Notes: generated by a model from the sequence alone, not told the origin. A stretch of DNA of 64,000 nucleotides from DAOPXV01 sp964551445 (GCA_964551445.1 CAZKCG010000019.1:1-64000), one strand, 5' to 3'. Positions 1-10,500 are shown, counted from the first letter of the stretch. Program-made: numbers and translations.

Positions 1-1
1 C

Positions 2-858
2 GTAGGCACGAACCAGAATTATCCCGCCGTGCGAAACACTCCGGTCGCCAAAGGCGTTTTCTTTAATCAATCGGATATCAACATGCAGAGAAAGGTAGCC
101 GTTATTGGCGCAACCGTCGTCGATAATATTTTTCCGAATTCCGACCCCATCGGAAAAGATATGCTGATAAACAGAATACCGTTCGTTGTCATAGGCGTTC
201 TTGAAGCCAAAGGTCAATCAGGTTTTACAAACGTTGACGATCAGATCTTCATTCCTTTATCGACATTCCAGAAAAGAGTTTTCGGCATCGACCATCTCAG
301 AAGCATCAACCTTCAGATCGGCGACTCGTCCCAGATGGACGCGGCACAGAAACAGGNNNNNNNNNNGAAAACCTTTTAAGAAAGCGCCATAGAATATACA
401 ACCCGGAAAACGATGATTTTACGGTTAGGAATCAGACGGATATGCTCAGCCGTTTGAATGATATTACCGGAGCGTTCACTCTTCTTCTGGGCGGAATAGC
501 ATGCATATCGCTTCTGGTCGGCGGCATCGGCATCATGAATATAATGCTCGTATCGGTGACCGAGCGCACCCGCGAGATCGGGCTCAGAAAAGCTATCGGC
601 GCCACTAAATACGATATCCTGATCCAGTTTCTGATAGAATCCATAGTGCTTTGCGTCCTGGGCGGATTGATCGGAATATTGATGGGCATTGCGATGTCAT
701 ACGCAATCTCGTATATAGGCAACTGGAATACCGAAGTTTCCGGCCAGTCCATAATTCTTTCATTCACTTTTTCAGTAGCGATCGGTCTCTTTTTCGGGAT
801 CTATCCCGCGAATAAGGCCGCGAGCCTGGATTGCGTAGTAGCTCTCAGGCACGAATAA
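2..858 (+). CDS. MacB-type ABC transporter permease (5' partial, internal assembly gap)
   Basis: This is the C-terminal part of a MacB/FtsX-family permease, the membrane subunit of an ATP-driven efflux or envelope-export system working with a periplasmic adaptor. The reading frame is open from base 2 and shows the MacB periplasmic core (VAVIGATVVDNIF, FVVIGVLEAKGQSGF, QKRVFG). After the N gap it continues in another frame with LLRKRHRI and the FtsX membrane region: three transmembrane stretches around the conserved segment VTERTREIGLRKAIGA, ending in the family-typical VVALRHE. The start lies outside the window. The true gap must be 3k+2 bases to keep the frame, and comparison with MacB suggests only a few codons are missing. 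I infer one intact gene split by the assembly, not a pseudogene. The substrate is unknown. Confidence 0.88.
357..366. other. Assembly gap of ten Ns inside the permease gene
   Basis: Ten consecutive Ns. The flanking coding frames disagree by a length that ten bases cannot reconcile, so the run is a placeholder rather than a measured gap. Confidence 0.97.
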
Positions 859-898
859 AGCCAAACCTCAAAAAACATTAAAAAATAACTCGATCTAC

Positions 899-927
899 TT
901 GAATATTCTAAAAAAATTATGTATAAT
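899..927 (+). promoter_or_regulatory. Sigma70-type promoter of the GAF/PAS kinase
   Basis: TTGAAT at 899-904, a 17-base spacer and a perfect TATAAT at 922-927. The predicted start near 934 leaves a leader of about 55 bases with a strong ribosome site (AAGGAG, about 975) before the ATG at 989. Confidence 0.75.
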
Positions 928-988
928 AAAATGTACGTAATTTTTTTGTTTATTTGTCATACCTATTTGATCGGGAAGGAGTTGGAAA

Positions 989-3442
989 ATGTCCGTTCGC
1001 GCTTATAGAATCTCACCAGTTGCGGTTTCCCGCCGTGGAGCTCATCTTGACGCTCTCGCCGCCATCAATTATAAATCCCTCGAAATAAGAAATTATGAAA
1101 AATACTGCGGCGGCGTTCTTGAAATTCTTTCGAAAACAGCTGGTTTTGATCATGCTTACTGGTTTGAAAACTCCGGTTCCCACTCGGCGTCCGTGAAATT
1201 TCAATGGCACGAGAACGGCGAAAAAGCGCGAATAAAAGAAAACTCCAATGAACCTGTCGATTATAAGATCTCCTTTAAAAGCTGGCACAAAAAACTTTCG
1301 TCCGGCGAATGCCTGAGTTCGAGCGTCTCTAAGCTTTCAAGTCCGGAAAAAGCTTATTTTGAAAAGCTTGGCGTGCTGTCCACGGCGGCTTTGCCGATCT
1401 TCGTCAGCGATAATTTTTTCGGATTCATAAGACTCGACAGCGAAAAAAATGAAAAAAAACTTGAAATAGGCGGAAGGCGGCTTCTTAAGGCTGCCGCGTC
1501 GTCCATCAGCGTCGCTCTGGAACATCGGAACTTCAGAACCACTGAAATTGAATTATTGAATAAAACTACCGGATTCCAAAAATTCGAACACAGATATAAC
1601 GAACTTTTCAGCAACGTCCACGACATGGTCTACACGACCGACCTTCTAGGAAACATTACTTCCATCAACCGTTATGCCGAGACCGCCACGGGCTATACCG
1701 GCCGCGAATTATTGAAAACGAATTTTGAAGATTACGTCAAACCTCAATATAAGCCGCTTTTCAATAAAATGCTTGAGCTTGTCAGAGCGGGCGAACTGCG
1801 CGACACGAAATTCGAGATAGAGATAGATTCGAAAACCGGAAAAACTTTATTCCTTGAAGTAAATAACTACGTGGTTTATAACGATGGCAAGCCTTTTGAA
1901 ATATTTGGAATAGCCCACGACATAACCGGAAGAAAACATCAGGAAGAACAATTGCGAAAAACCGATGAGACGCTTACCGGAGTCCTGAATAATTCCAGCG
2001 ACGCGGTCATGGCTTTCAGCTCGCTGCGAGACGGTTCCGGAAAAATAATAGATTTCGAGTGCGGCATAATAAATCTCGCCGCGGAACGGCTTATCGGCCG
2101 GAAAAAATTTGAGATCAAAGGCAAAAGAATGCTCGCCGACATGAACGGAAGCGGAATAGAGGAGCTTTTCGGGAAATTCGTTCAGGTCGTGGAAACCGGC
2201 CTTCCGCTGTATTATGAACACCATTACGGAAATTCCGAAGCGGCCATGTGGCTGCGCATATCAGCCAAGAGACTTTTTGACGGCATCGTCATAAACCTCT
2301 CCGACGTTACATATCAGAAACAATACGAAAAAGAGCTTCAGGAACAGCTTAACTTCAATGAAATACTCTTAGACAGCCTTCCCTATGCCGCCATTCTCAT
2401 AAATAAAAACAGAAAGATACTCGCCGTTAATTATAACGCGAGCCAGCTTGGCGCCGAGATCGACCGTTATTGCTGGGGCTTTATGGGGCATCAGGAAGGG
2501 CTTGCCGACGGAGAACGGGCCGCGCACGAGGAAAGCGGATGTTTTTTCTGTAAACTTGAAAAGTGTATCGATGAGCGGAGATCGGCCTGCTGCAGCGAAA
2601 TATCCGTTCACCAGAAAACATGGGAGTTCCGCCTGCTCCACGTTTACGAGGATATCTTCCTTTTTTACGCCATCGACATCACCGAGCGCGAATCGATCAA
2701 AAACGAGCTTGAAATGGCCCGTAATGACTCAAAAAAAGTTGAGATGATAAAGCGCAATTTTATCGCGAACATGAGCCACGAACTTAGAACGCCGATGAAT
2801 ATAATAATGGGGTTTACGGAAATACTGTCCGAGACAAAACTCGAAGGCGAACAGCTGGAGTTTTTAAAACATATTCAAAACAGCAGCGCGTCGCTTCTTA
2901 CTATTATAAACGACATAATCGATTATTCGAATATAGAGGCTGAAAAACTCGAGGTTAAAAAAGAGAACTTCCTTATCAGCGAAGTGTTAAACGATGTCAT
3001 GGATACTTATTCGCCTCATGCCGGACAGAAGGGTATCGCCGTAGTAAGATCCCTCGATCCGCTTTTGAACGATGAGCTGATCGGCGATCCTCAAAGGCTT
3101 AAACAGGTGCTTTTAAATTTAATGAACAACGCTTTGAAATTTTCTGAAAAGGGCACGGTAACCTTGAACGCCATAAAAGAATCCGAAGACGCGAACGGAG
3201 TTTTTGTGAAATTCGAGGTCGTCGACGAAGGTATAGGTATTTCCGAAGAACGCCAGCAGGAAATGTTCTCGCCTTTCATTCAGGGCGATTCAACGCTCAC
3301 CAGGAGCTACGGCGGCCTGGGCCTCGGTCTGACCCTCGCCAATCATCTCGTCCGTATCATGGGCGGCAGAAGGATTTTTCTTGAAAGCCGGCCGGATCAG
3401 GGAAGCAACTTTTATTTTTCCATAAATTTTTTAAAGGCATAA
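989..3442 (+). CDS. Sensor histidine kinase with GAF and three PAS-like domains
   Basis: Soluble histidine kinase of 817 residues with no membrane segment. Domains in order: a GAF domain (about 30-180), a PAS domain (about 200-320, starting FSNVHDMVYTTD), a second PAS (about 325-440), a third cysteine-rich PAS-like domain (about 445-570), then HisKA with the H-box around H597 (MSHELRTPMN) and a HATPase domain with N box (NLMNNALKFS), G1 (DEGIGI) and G2 (GGLGLGL). It lacks a receiver domain and no response regulator is adjacent, so its partner is elsewhere. The third PAS carries C495, C518, C521, C526, C534 and C535, which suggests metal or redox sensing (inference). The start is supported by AAGGAG upstream of the ATG. 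The gene is followed by the uridine-kinase-like gene on the same strand. Confidence 0.9.
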   Translation: MSVRAYRISPVAVSRRGAHLDALAAINYKSLEIRNYEKYCGGVLEILSKTAGFDHAYWFENSGSHSASVKFQWHENGEKARIKENSNEPVDYKISFKSWHKKLSSGECLSSSVSKLSSPEKAYFEKLGVLSTAALPIFVSDNFFGFIRLDSEKNEKKLEIGGRRLLKAAASSISVALEHRNFRTTEIELLNKTTGFQKFEHRYNELFSNVHDMVYTTDLLGNITSINRYAETATGYTGRELLKTNFEDYVKPQYKPLFNKMLELVRAGELRDTKFEIEIDSKTGKTLFLEVNNYVVYNDGKPFEIFGIAHDITGRKHQEEQLRKTDETLTGVLNNSSDAVMAFSSLRDGSGKIIDFECGIINLAAERLIGRKKFEIKGKRMLADMNGSGIEELFGKFVQVVETGLPLYYEHHYGNSEAAMWLRISAKRLFDGIVINLSDVTYQKQYEKELQEQLNFNEILLDSLPYAAILINKNRKILAVNYNASQLGAEIDRYCWGFMGHQEGLADGERAAHEESGCFFCKLEKCIDERRSACCSEISVHQKTWEFRLLHVYEDIFLFYAIDITERESIKNELEMARNDSKKVEMIKRNFIANMSHELRTPMNIIMGFTEILSETKLEGEQLEFLKHIQNSSASLLTIINDIIDYSNIEAEKLEVKKENFLISEVLNDVMDTYSPHAGQKGIAVVRSLDPLLNDELIGDPQRLKQVLLNLMNNALKFSEKGTVTLNAIKESEDANGVFVKFEVVDEGIGISEERQQEMFSPFIQGDSTLTRSYGGLGLGLTLANHLVRIMGGRRIFLESRPDQGSNFYFSINFLKA

Positions 3443-3455
3443 ATTCATTTGTCTA

Positions 3456-3484
3456 TTTACAAATAAAGTCTTATCTGATATAAT
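3456..3484 (+). promoter_or_regulatory. Promoter upstream of the TGS-kinase gene
   Basis: TTTACA at 3456-3461, 17-base spacer, TATAAT at 3479-3484. The predicted transcription start (about 3491) falls just before the 3497-3528 hairpin, so that hairpin would lie in the leader of this transcript. Confidence 0.65.
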
Positions 3485-3496
3485 TAAATTTTCCAC

Positions 3497-3528
3497 AAAA
3501 AAGGAAGCGATAAATTTGCTTCCTTTTT
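3497..3528 (+). terminator. Intrinsic terminator-like hairpin
   Basis: An 11-12 bp A/T-flanked stem (arms at 3497-3508 and 3518-3528, core GGAAGC/GCTTCC) ends in five Ts. It can terminate the upstream kinase transcript, but it also lies downstream of the apparent promoter of the next gene, which leaves attenuation possible. Confidence 0.75.
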
Positions 3529-3557
3529 GAATCTTACAAAGAGGTGCAGGTTGAGTT

Positions 3558-5219
3558 ATGGGAAAGATCAAGGTAACTATTTTAGGCAGCGCTACACAGG
3601 AGATCGAATCCGGTAAAAAATTAAGCGAGCTTGCGGCGCTGGTCGCGAACACGAACCCTAAATTTCAATTTATCGGAGCCTTCGTCAACAACGAAGTTAA
3701 AAGCCTCAACAGCGTTTTAGAAACTGACGCCAACATTGAATTCATCACATATAAAAGCCGTGAAGGCCAGGAAATATACAGAAGAACGGCTTCCGCCATT
3801 CTCGCGTGCTCGGTTTTCGAATTATACAGAAACAGCCGTCTCGTTATCGGCCATTCGCTCGGGAACTCATACTACTACGATCTTTATTCGGACGTACCCG
3901 TATCCGAAAGCATACTCGACGAGATCGGCGCGAGAATGAACGATCTCATCGCAAGAGACATTCCGATAGTCGAAGAGACGCTTTCCCGCGAGGACGCGAT
4001 AAAATTATTCGAGGGCCTCGGCTATCCCGATAAGGTCAGGCTTATAAAATACACCAGCGAACCCGAAATAACCATATACAAACTCGGCAATTTCGTCGAT
4101 ATCGAACTCGGGGTCATGGCGCCTTCGACTGCTTCTACAAAGGTTTTCGAGCTTAACCGCTATAACAACGGTTTCGTTTTAAGATTTCCCGAATACACCA
4201 ATCCGACCCAGATCTCCGGAATGAAGAACTGGACGAAACTGTTTTCGGTTTATCGCGAAAGCAAGATGTGGGGCGGAATATTAAACGTTAATAATATAGG
4301 CCGCTTAAACGATCTGGGCGGACACGGAAAGTTATCCGACATCATAAAGATACAGGAAGCGCTTCACGAAAAAAAGATAGCCGGCATTGCCGACGAAATA
4401 ACCAAACGCCGCGGCGAGGTCAAGATCATATTGATCGCGGGCCCTTCGTCCTCCGGAAAGACGACATTTTCAAAGAGGCTTTCGATTCAGCTTATGGTCA
4501 ACGGTTTGAAGCCGGTCGCTCTCTCTCTCGATAATTACTTTTTAAACCACGACCAGAGCCCCGTCGATGATGACGGAAATCTTGATTTTGAATCCGTAAG
4601 GGCTCTTGACCTTGAGCTTTTGAACGCCCAGCTCATAGAGCTTCTGAAAGGAAAAGAGGTCCAGATACCCGAATACGATTTCAAGAACGGCAAAAGAAAG
4701 ACCCAGACACATCCGATGCGCATAAATGAAGACATGTGCATCATCATGGAAGGCATACACGGCCTCAATGAAGAGCTCACTCATTCGATCCCGGCTCAGA
4801 ACAAATTTAAAATATACGCTTCGGCTCTCACGCAGCTTTGCATAGACGATTACAACAGGATACCGACGACCGATACAAGGCTCATCAGAAGAATGGTGCG
4901 CGATGCAAAGTTCAGAGGCTATTCAGCGAAAAACACCATAAACAGATGGCCTTCGGTCCGCCGCGGCGAAGAGCGTAACATATTCCCGTTCCAGGAGAAC
5001 GCCGACGTTATGTTCAATTCAGCCCTCATATACGAACTCTCGGTTTTGAAACAGTTCGCCGAGCCGCTTTTGCGCGAGATAAACCTCGAAGACAAAGAAT
5101 ACAGCGAAGCTCAGAGGCTTCTGAAATTTTTGAAGCTTATATCCCCCATCAACTATGAGGAAGTCCCGCCCACTTCGATACTTCGTGAATTTATCAGCGG
5201 GTCGAGCTTTAAATATTAG
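3558..5219 (+). CDS. TGS domain-containing uridine kinase-like nucleoside kinase
   Basis: A 553-residue three-part protein. Residues 1-60 form a TGS-like beta-grasp domain, about 60-190 resemble the second additional domain of threonyl-tRNA synthetase, and about 280-480 are a P-loop kinase of the uridine kinase/phosphoribulokinase family. The Walker A is GPSSSGKTTF, followed by the family motif SLDNYFLNHDQ. Proteins with this architecture occur in Thermotogae, Bacteroidetes, Firmicutes and others and are annotated as nucleoside kinases; the true substrate is not established. The start follows GAGGTG at a long spacing of about 12 bases. The gene is monocistronic between its own promoter and a terminator at 5255-5288. 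Confidence 0.85.
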   Translation: MGKIKVTILGSATQEIESGKKLSELAALVANTNPKFQFIGAFVNNEVKSLNSVLETDANIEFITYKSREGQEIYRRTASAILACSVFELYRNSRLVIGHSLGNSYYYDLYSDVPVSESILDEIGARMNDLIARDIPIVEETLSREDAIKLFEGLGYPDKVRLIKYTSEPEITIYKLGNFVDIELGVMAPSTASTKVFELNRYNNGFVLRFPEYTNPTQISGMKNWTKLFSVYRESKMWGGILNVNNIGRLNDLGGHGKLSDIIKIQEALHEKKIAGIADEITKRRGEVKIILIAGPSSSGKTTFSKRLSIQLMVNGLKPVALSLDNYFLNHDQSPVDDDGNLDFESVRALDLELLNAQLIELLKGKEVQIPEYDFKNGKRKTQTHPMRINEDMCIIMEGIHGLNEELTHSIPAQNKFKIYASALTQLCIDDYNRIPTTDTRLIRRMVRDAKFRGYSAKNTINRWPSVRRGEERNIFPFQENADVMFNSALIYELSVLKQFAEPLLREINLEDKEYSEAQRLLKFLKLISPINYEEVPPTSILREFISGSSFKY

Positions 5220-5254
5220 CGAAACGCAATTAAATTATCCTTTAGAAATATAAC

Positions 5255-5288
5255 AGCAGCGGTCTTTTTAAAGGCCGCTGCTTTTTTT
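5255..5288 (+). terminator. Intrinsic terminator
   Basis: A 10 bp stem (AGCAGCGGTC paired with GGCCGCTGCT, one wobble) is followed by seven Ts. It sits 36 bases past the stop of the TGS-kinase gene. Confidence 0.9.
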
Positions 5289-5340
5289 GCGCGCCGGCGC
5301 CAGCGCATTTTTGTTTGGTCCGGCTTGAATAATGCATTAA

Positions 5341-5369
5341 TTGACATCGTCCGCGATTATTGATATAAT
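5341..5369 (+). promoter_or_regulatory. Perfect consensus sigma70 promoter
   Basis: TTGACA at 5341-5346, 17-base spacer, TATAAT at 5364-5369. It drives the zinc-ribbon/M48 protease gene starting at 5433. Confidence 0.85.
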
Positions 5370-5432
5370 TAAATCGTTTTCAAAAAGCATTTTTAATGAT
5401 CATAAAATATAAAAACAAGAGGAGTCCTGACT

Positions 5433-7532
5433 ATGAATTGTCCCCGCTGCAGCGTTGAATTGACGGGCACTTACACGCCCAAAGGCATAGTGGTTGATTA
5501 TTGCAGGTCGTGTCAGGGTATTTGGTTCGACAAAGGCGAGCTCAACTATTATTCGAAATCGCCGGCCGAGATACGAAAATACCTGGACGGCGGCCTTATC
5601 AACGCGAAACCTTCAAGCATCAACTGCCCCCGCTGCGATGTATTGATGAATGAAGGCGGAATAGTCAAAGATGATATATTGATCGACTGCTGCCCGGATT
5701 GCCGCGGCGTCTGGCTCGATCCTACCGAATTGACGCAGATAATGCAGGCCGAGATAATGAAAAAGGGCATGGATATGTCTAAATTCTTCGGCAAAAATTA
5801 CCGCGGCGCGAACGCGATGGAAGAACTTACGGCCGGAGCGAAAACCGCTTCGGGCGGGGCCGCCGGAGCGTTCAACTCGAAAATGGACCTCCCCACGCTG
5901 CCAAATCTTCTGTTCAGCTCCATCGGAACATTTGTCGTATTATATGGCATGCTCGGAATAATTTTTATAATCCTCGCCGAATCAGGCGCGATGAGTAAAG
6001 GCGCGGCGGTTCTATCCACGATAGCGGCTATCTTTTTAAATTATCTGATAAGCCCCTTCATAATGGATATCTTCATGCGGTGGCTTCAAAACCTCAACTG
6101 GGTGCCGGTTTCAGAACTGCCCCAGCCGCTCGGTGAATTTATAATCCAGACGTGCTCCAACGAAAAAATTCCGATCCCATCAATAGGCATAATCGACGAC
6201 GGCTCGCCGAACGCCTTTACTTACGGGCATACTCCGTATAACGCGAGGATCGTGATAACCCGCGGCCTTATGGAACAGCTTTCGCCCGAAGAAGTGAACG
6301 CGGTGGTCGCGCATGAAATAGGCCATGTGGTTCACTGGGATATACTTTTAATGACCATGGCTTCGATGGTCCCGATACTTTTATATTATATCTCAAGAAG
6401 GCTTATGGAATCAGGGAGCGGCGACAATAAAAATCTCGCGGCCATAGGCGTCGTCGCATATATTTTCTACGTCATCGCCGAATACGCGGTTCTTTTTCTT
6501 TCGAGAACCCGTGAATACTGGGCCGACAGATACGCGGCCGAGGCCACGAAAAACCCTAACGCCTTATCGCGCGCGCTGATAAAAGTCGCGTACGGACTTG
6601 CTTCCGGCGCCGAAAGAAGCGACAGGGCGGCCGTTTCGGCCGGGGAGACCGTTTCCGCCAGGCGCGGAGGAGCGTTGAATTCGCTTGGCGCGCTTGGAAT
6701 ATTCGATTCAGTTGGCGCCAAAAATCTTGTTGCGACAAGCGCGCGCACGCTCGACAAAAAATTCACGAACGATATGGACAGCGAGGAAATGAAGGGAAAT
6801 ATAATGGGCGCGATGCAATGGGACCTTTGGAACCCCTGGGCCATTTACTATCAGCTCCACTCCACGCATCCGCTTCCGGCGCTTAGGATCGACGCGCTTT
6901 CAAAGACGGCCCTTACATACGATCAGGTGCCATATATCATTTTCGACCGCGAAAAACCTGAAAGCTACTGGGACGATTTTCTTGTCGATCTCATCGTAAG
7001 CTATCTTCCCATGATAGGGCTGATGGCCGGCGCCGCAATTTCCGCCAAGGCGCACGTCAATCCATTCGCGTTCCCGGCGATATTATACGGGGTAGGATAT
7101 CTGGCGATGCTCTTTTTCAGCTATCCTCAGAACGATTTTCCCGAACATTCGGTGGCGTCGCTTTTAAAATACGTGAAAGTATCCGGCGTGCGATCGATTC
7201 CGGCCACTATAAAAGGCAGAATAATCGGGCGCGGCATTCCCGGCCTTATCTATTCGGAAGATCTTGTCGTGCAGGATAACACCGGCTATATTTTCATGGA
7301 CTATGAACAGCCGCTTGCTATCTTTAATTTTTTCTTCGGGCTTAAAAATGAAAGGTTCATCGGAACCGAAGTGCGCGCTATCGGCTGGTATCGAAGGGCG
7401 CCAGTGCCGTATTTCGAACTTTCGCATCTCGACACCTTCGAGGGCAGAAGCACTTGCTACGCGCCGCTTTATAAAAAGATATTCGCGTTCGGAGCGATTG
7501 CCGTCGGAATTTATTTAATGATCGCCGGCTGA
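5433..7532 (+). CDS. Zinc-ribbon / M48-family membrane metalloprotease fusion
   Basis: A 699-residue protein that joins two TFIIB-type zinc ribbons to an HtpX-like M48 peptidase. The ribbons use C3-C6 with C24-C27, and a second copy around residues 64-95 (NCPRC...CCPDC), each ending in the family motif xGxWxDxxEL. Two transmembrane segments follow (about 165-205). The catalytic HExxH is H294-E295-H298 (VVAHEIGHVVHWD), with the third zinc ligand probably E361 (REYWADRYAA). Two more membrane segments lie near 515-560. A soluble C-terminal domain (about 575-680) resembles an OB-like domain seen next to membrane proteases. By family it should degrade or process membrane proteins, acting at the cytoplasmic face. 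The ribbon-protease combination is uncommon to my knowledge. It converges on and overlaps the next gene by 18 bases. Ribosome site AGAGGAG supports the start. Confidence 0.87.
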   Translation: MNCPRCSVELTGTYTPKGIVVDYCRSCQGIWFDKGELNYYSKSPAEIRKYLDGGLINAKPSSINCPRCDVLMNEGGIVKDDILIDCCPDCRGVWLDPTELTQIMQAEIMKKGMDMSKFFGKNYRGANAMEELTAGAKTASGGAAGAFNSKMDLPTLPNLLFSSIGTFVVLYGMLGIIFIILAESGAMSKGAAVLSTIAAIFLNYLISPFIMDIFMRWLQNLNWVPVSELPQPLGEFIIQTCSNEKIPIPSIGIIDDGSPNAFTYGHTPYNARIVITRGLMEQLSPEEVNAVVAHEIGHVVHWDILLMTMASMVPILLYYISRRLMESGSGDNKNLAAIGVVAYIFYVIAEYAVLFLSRTREYWADRYAAEATKNPNALSRALIKVAYGLASGAERSDRAAVSAGETVSARRGGALNSLGALGIFDSVGAKNLVATSARTLDKKFTNDMDSEEMKGNIMGAMQWDLWNPWAIYYQLHSTHPLPALRIDALSKTALTYDQVPYIIFDREKPESYWDDFLVDLIVSYLPMIGLMAGAAISAKAHVNPFAFPAILYGVGYLAMLFFSYPQNDFPEHSVASLLKYVKVSGVRSIPATIKGRIIGRGIPGLIYSEDLVVQDNTGYIFMDYEQPLAIFNFFFGLKNERFIGTEVRAIGWYRRAPVPYFELSHLDTFEGRSTCYAPLYKKIFAFGAIAVGIYLMIAG

Positions 7533-10500
7533 TCTTTTATTTATTATGTTTTCGAGCGTTTTAACCAGCACTTTTATCTTATAGGGCTTTGCGATAAAAT
7601 CGATGAAGCCGAACTTTTTATAGTCGGCCGCGACGGGCCCGTCAAAGTATCCGCTCGAAGCTATGGCGCGTACCGTCGGATCGATCTCCAGAAGTTTCGC
7701 TATCGTTTCAATTCCGCCAAGGCCGCCGGGGATGGTAAGGTCCATGACCACTATATCGAAATCTGCGCCGTCTGCATGGGATCTTTTGAAGATATCTATC
7801 GCTTCTGCGCCGTCTTTAGCGCCGTGGGCGTCAAATCCAATGTTACTCAGAAGCAGCGTTATATTGTCGCGGATTATTGCTTCGTCATCCATTATAAGGA
7901 TACGGCCCTTAGATGTTTTTGAGGCTTTATAATGTATCGCGTTTTCTGTTGTTGAGAACTGTTCAGTGTGTTTTACGATCGGTTCGTCTTCTTGCGACGG
8001 TTTTTTTGAAGCGGGAAGATATATTTTAAACATTGTTCCGGCGCCGGGCGTTGAATCTACAGTGACCGCGCCGTCGTGTTTTCTGATTATCGATTCCGCC
8101 GAGGTCAATCCAAGGCCGGTTCCGATCGATTTCGTCGTGAAATAAGGCTCGAATATCCGCGCAAGCTGTTCCTTTGTCATTCCGACGCCTGTGTCGGCTA
8201 CGCTGATGATGACGAATTTCCCATCTTTCAGACGAAGATCACCGCCGGCTGATATTTCGGCGTTACTTATTGAGACGGTTATGAGTCCGCCGTTGGGCAT
8301 TGCCTGTATGGCATTTAGTGTCATGTTGGTTATGACCTGACTTATCTGTTCGCTGTCGATCTCGACCGGCCAGATGTCGCGGGCTATATTGAATTCACAT
8401 TTGGCGTTTGATCCGGTCAGCGTGAAAATAGCCGTGGCTTTAACAAGTTCACCGAGATCGGCGGTTTTTTTAATGGGTTTTCCGCCTTTTGAGAACGTTA
8501 TGAACTGGGTCGTGAGATGTTTTGCCCGAAGCGATACGTTTTCAGCATTTTCAAGCGTTTCTATGGCTCCGGAGTTTCCGGGGATCATCGTTTTCGCAAG
8601 CGATATGCTCGCGACTATACCGGCCAGAAGATTATTGAAATCATGAGCGATACCGCCGGCGATCATACCGAGCGATTCGACCTTGCTTAATTTCATAAGT
8701 TCGTCGTTGAGTTTTTTCTTTTCGGTAATGTCGTTGAAAACTATTATCGCGCCGATTATCAGGTTGTCTTTATCGATGATAGGCGAACCGGTCAGCGATA
8801 CGATAGTTTCGACGCCGTTTTTTGATCTTACAAGAGTGTCGTCGAGAAGATTTATTATGCTTCCGGTTTTAATGGCGGCCCATGCTATATTTTCAATTTT
8901 TACTCCGGTTTTTTCTTCTACCGCCTTGAATATCTCGTCGATATGCCTTTTGGCCGCTTCGGAAACGTCATATCCCGTTATCTTTTCGGCGATATTATTC
9001 ATCAGGATTATTTTCAAATTTTCATCGACAACTATTACGCCGTCGCCTATGCTTCTAAGAGTTACAAGCAGCCTTTCCTTTTCGGTCGCGAGCGTGTGCG
9101 CGGAATCTTTCAGTATCTGCGACCAGACGAAGAAATTTATCACGAGTACGCATAATATGCATATTAAGACGATCGCCAGAAACCTGTAATGGCTTAATGA
9201 ACCAAGCGGACTTAAGACCATGACGGCCCATTTTTCATCATTGATATATTTTATGGTGACGTCGTATTTTTCCCCCTTGAAGAAAACGGTTCTGTCGCCG
9301 GCCGGAGTTTCATTAAAAATGGGTTTGAAATTCACAGTTGGAAACTGTTTTGAATCGATTATCTCTTTTTGTCTTTCCGGGCTTATTGAATTCATGCATG
9401 AAAAAACCAGTTCGGGAATGCTGGAAAAAAAAATAACTCCGTCAGGGCTTACAAGAAAACTGTGCTTATATTTTTGAAATTCATTTTTCATGTTTTCGAT
9501 GTTGTTTTTTATAGTAACTACGCCAATTATTTTATCGCGTCCGTTCCGGATTGGCGCGCCGATGTAATATCCTCTCTTTTTAGATGTTACCCCCCATGCG
9601 TAATAATGGGTGATCTCGCCTTTCATGGCATTTATAAAATACGGCCTGAACGCGTAATTTTTTCCAAGGAAGCTGTCCGGATCGGATCTGTTGGACGAGG
9701 CTACGGTCACGCCTTCAGTGTCCATTAAATAAAATACCGTTTCAGGCACTGAAGCGCTGAAGGCGTCAAGATGCGTGTTGAATATACCAAGTCTCTTTTC
9801 TTCTATCCGGTCATCATTTTTAGTGAATTCCGAGAGGTCTTTGATAAATATATTTATGAAATAATCCGATTCATCGAGTTCATTGATAATATGGCTTGAA
9901 AGCAGTTCCGCGTTCGCCGTGTTTTTCGAGTGCATCTGAGCATAGATCGTGTTGTTGACAAGGCCGACCACGGACCATCCAAGGGTCAAAACGGCTATCA
10001 GCGTAACGATCTCAAAGTTTTTATATACGGGCCTTATCTTTTTTTGTTCCCAGGACTCGCCGTTCGACGCCTGAAAATAATTATAGAGCGATATCGCGAT
10101 CGTAACCGCCGCGAGCGTTCTCAGAAGCTGGACGGGAAAGTGGAAAACATTTAAAAAACTATCGTAATTGATCACGGAAGCCGGGAAGAATACGGCCGAT
10201 GAGACGACTACGCCGCTTGCGATCGAGTAAACGAAAAATGCGCAAGAAGCGGCGCGAAGGTAAGAAAAATTTTTATCATAAATATCTTTGGAAAAGTAAA
10301 AAAGTCCGAGGGCGGCCGTTAATGAACCAAAAAATCCATAGCTGTACCGCGCGGCGATATTAAATTCTTTAGGTCCGCAGATCGCTCCGGCAAGCGTCAA
10401 AAGTAAAAGAGGCGAATGTATCCACGGGTTCAGAACCCGGCCGAGTTTTAACCCGAGGGACGAGCGGCCGAATTCGAAAAGGAATATGAAAGACAAGAGC

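Noticed and set aside
1013..1288. Numerous antisense frames within the kinase, nrdJ, citF, che and GH94 genes
   Set aside because: They lie wholly inside well-supported genes and lack ribosome sites and family signatures. They are shadows of the coding frame.
7515..7535. A TGA at the end of the M48 gene as a possible selenocysteine codon, given the tRNA-Sec in the window
   Set aside because: The frame beyond it lies on the opposite strand of the kinase gene and has no cysteine-homologous region or bSECIS-like hairpin.
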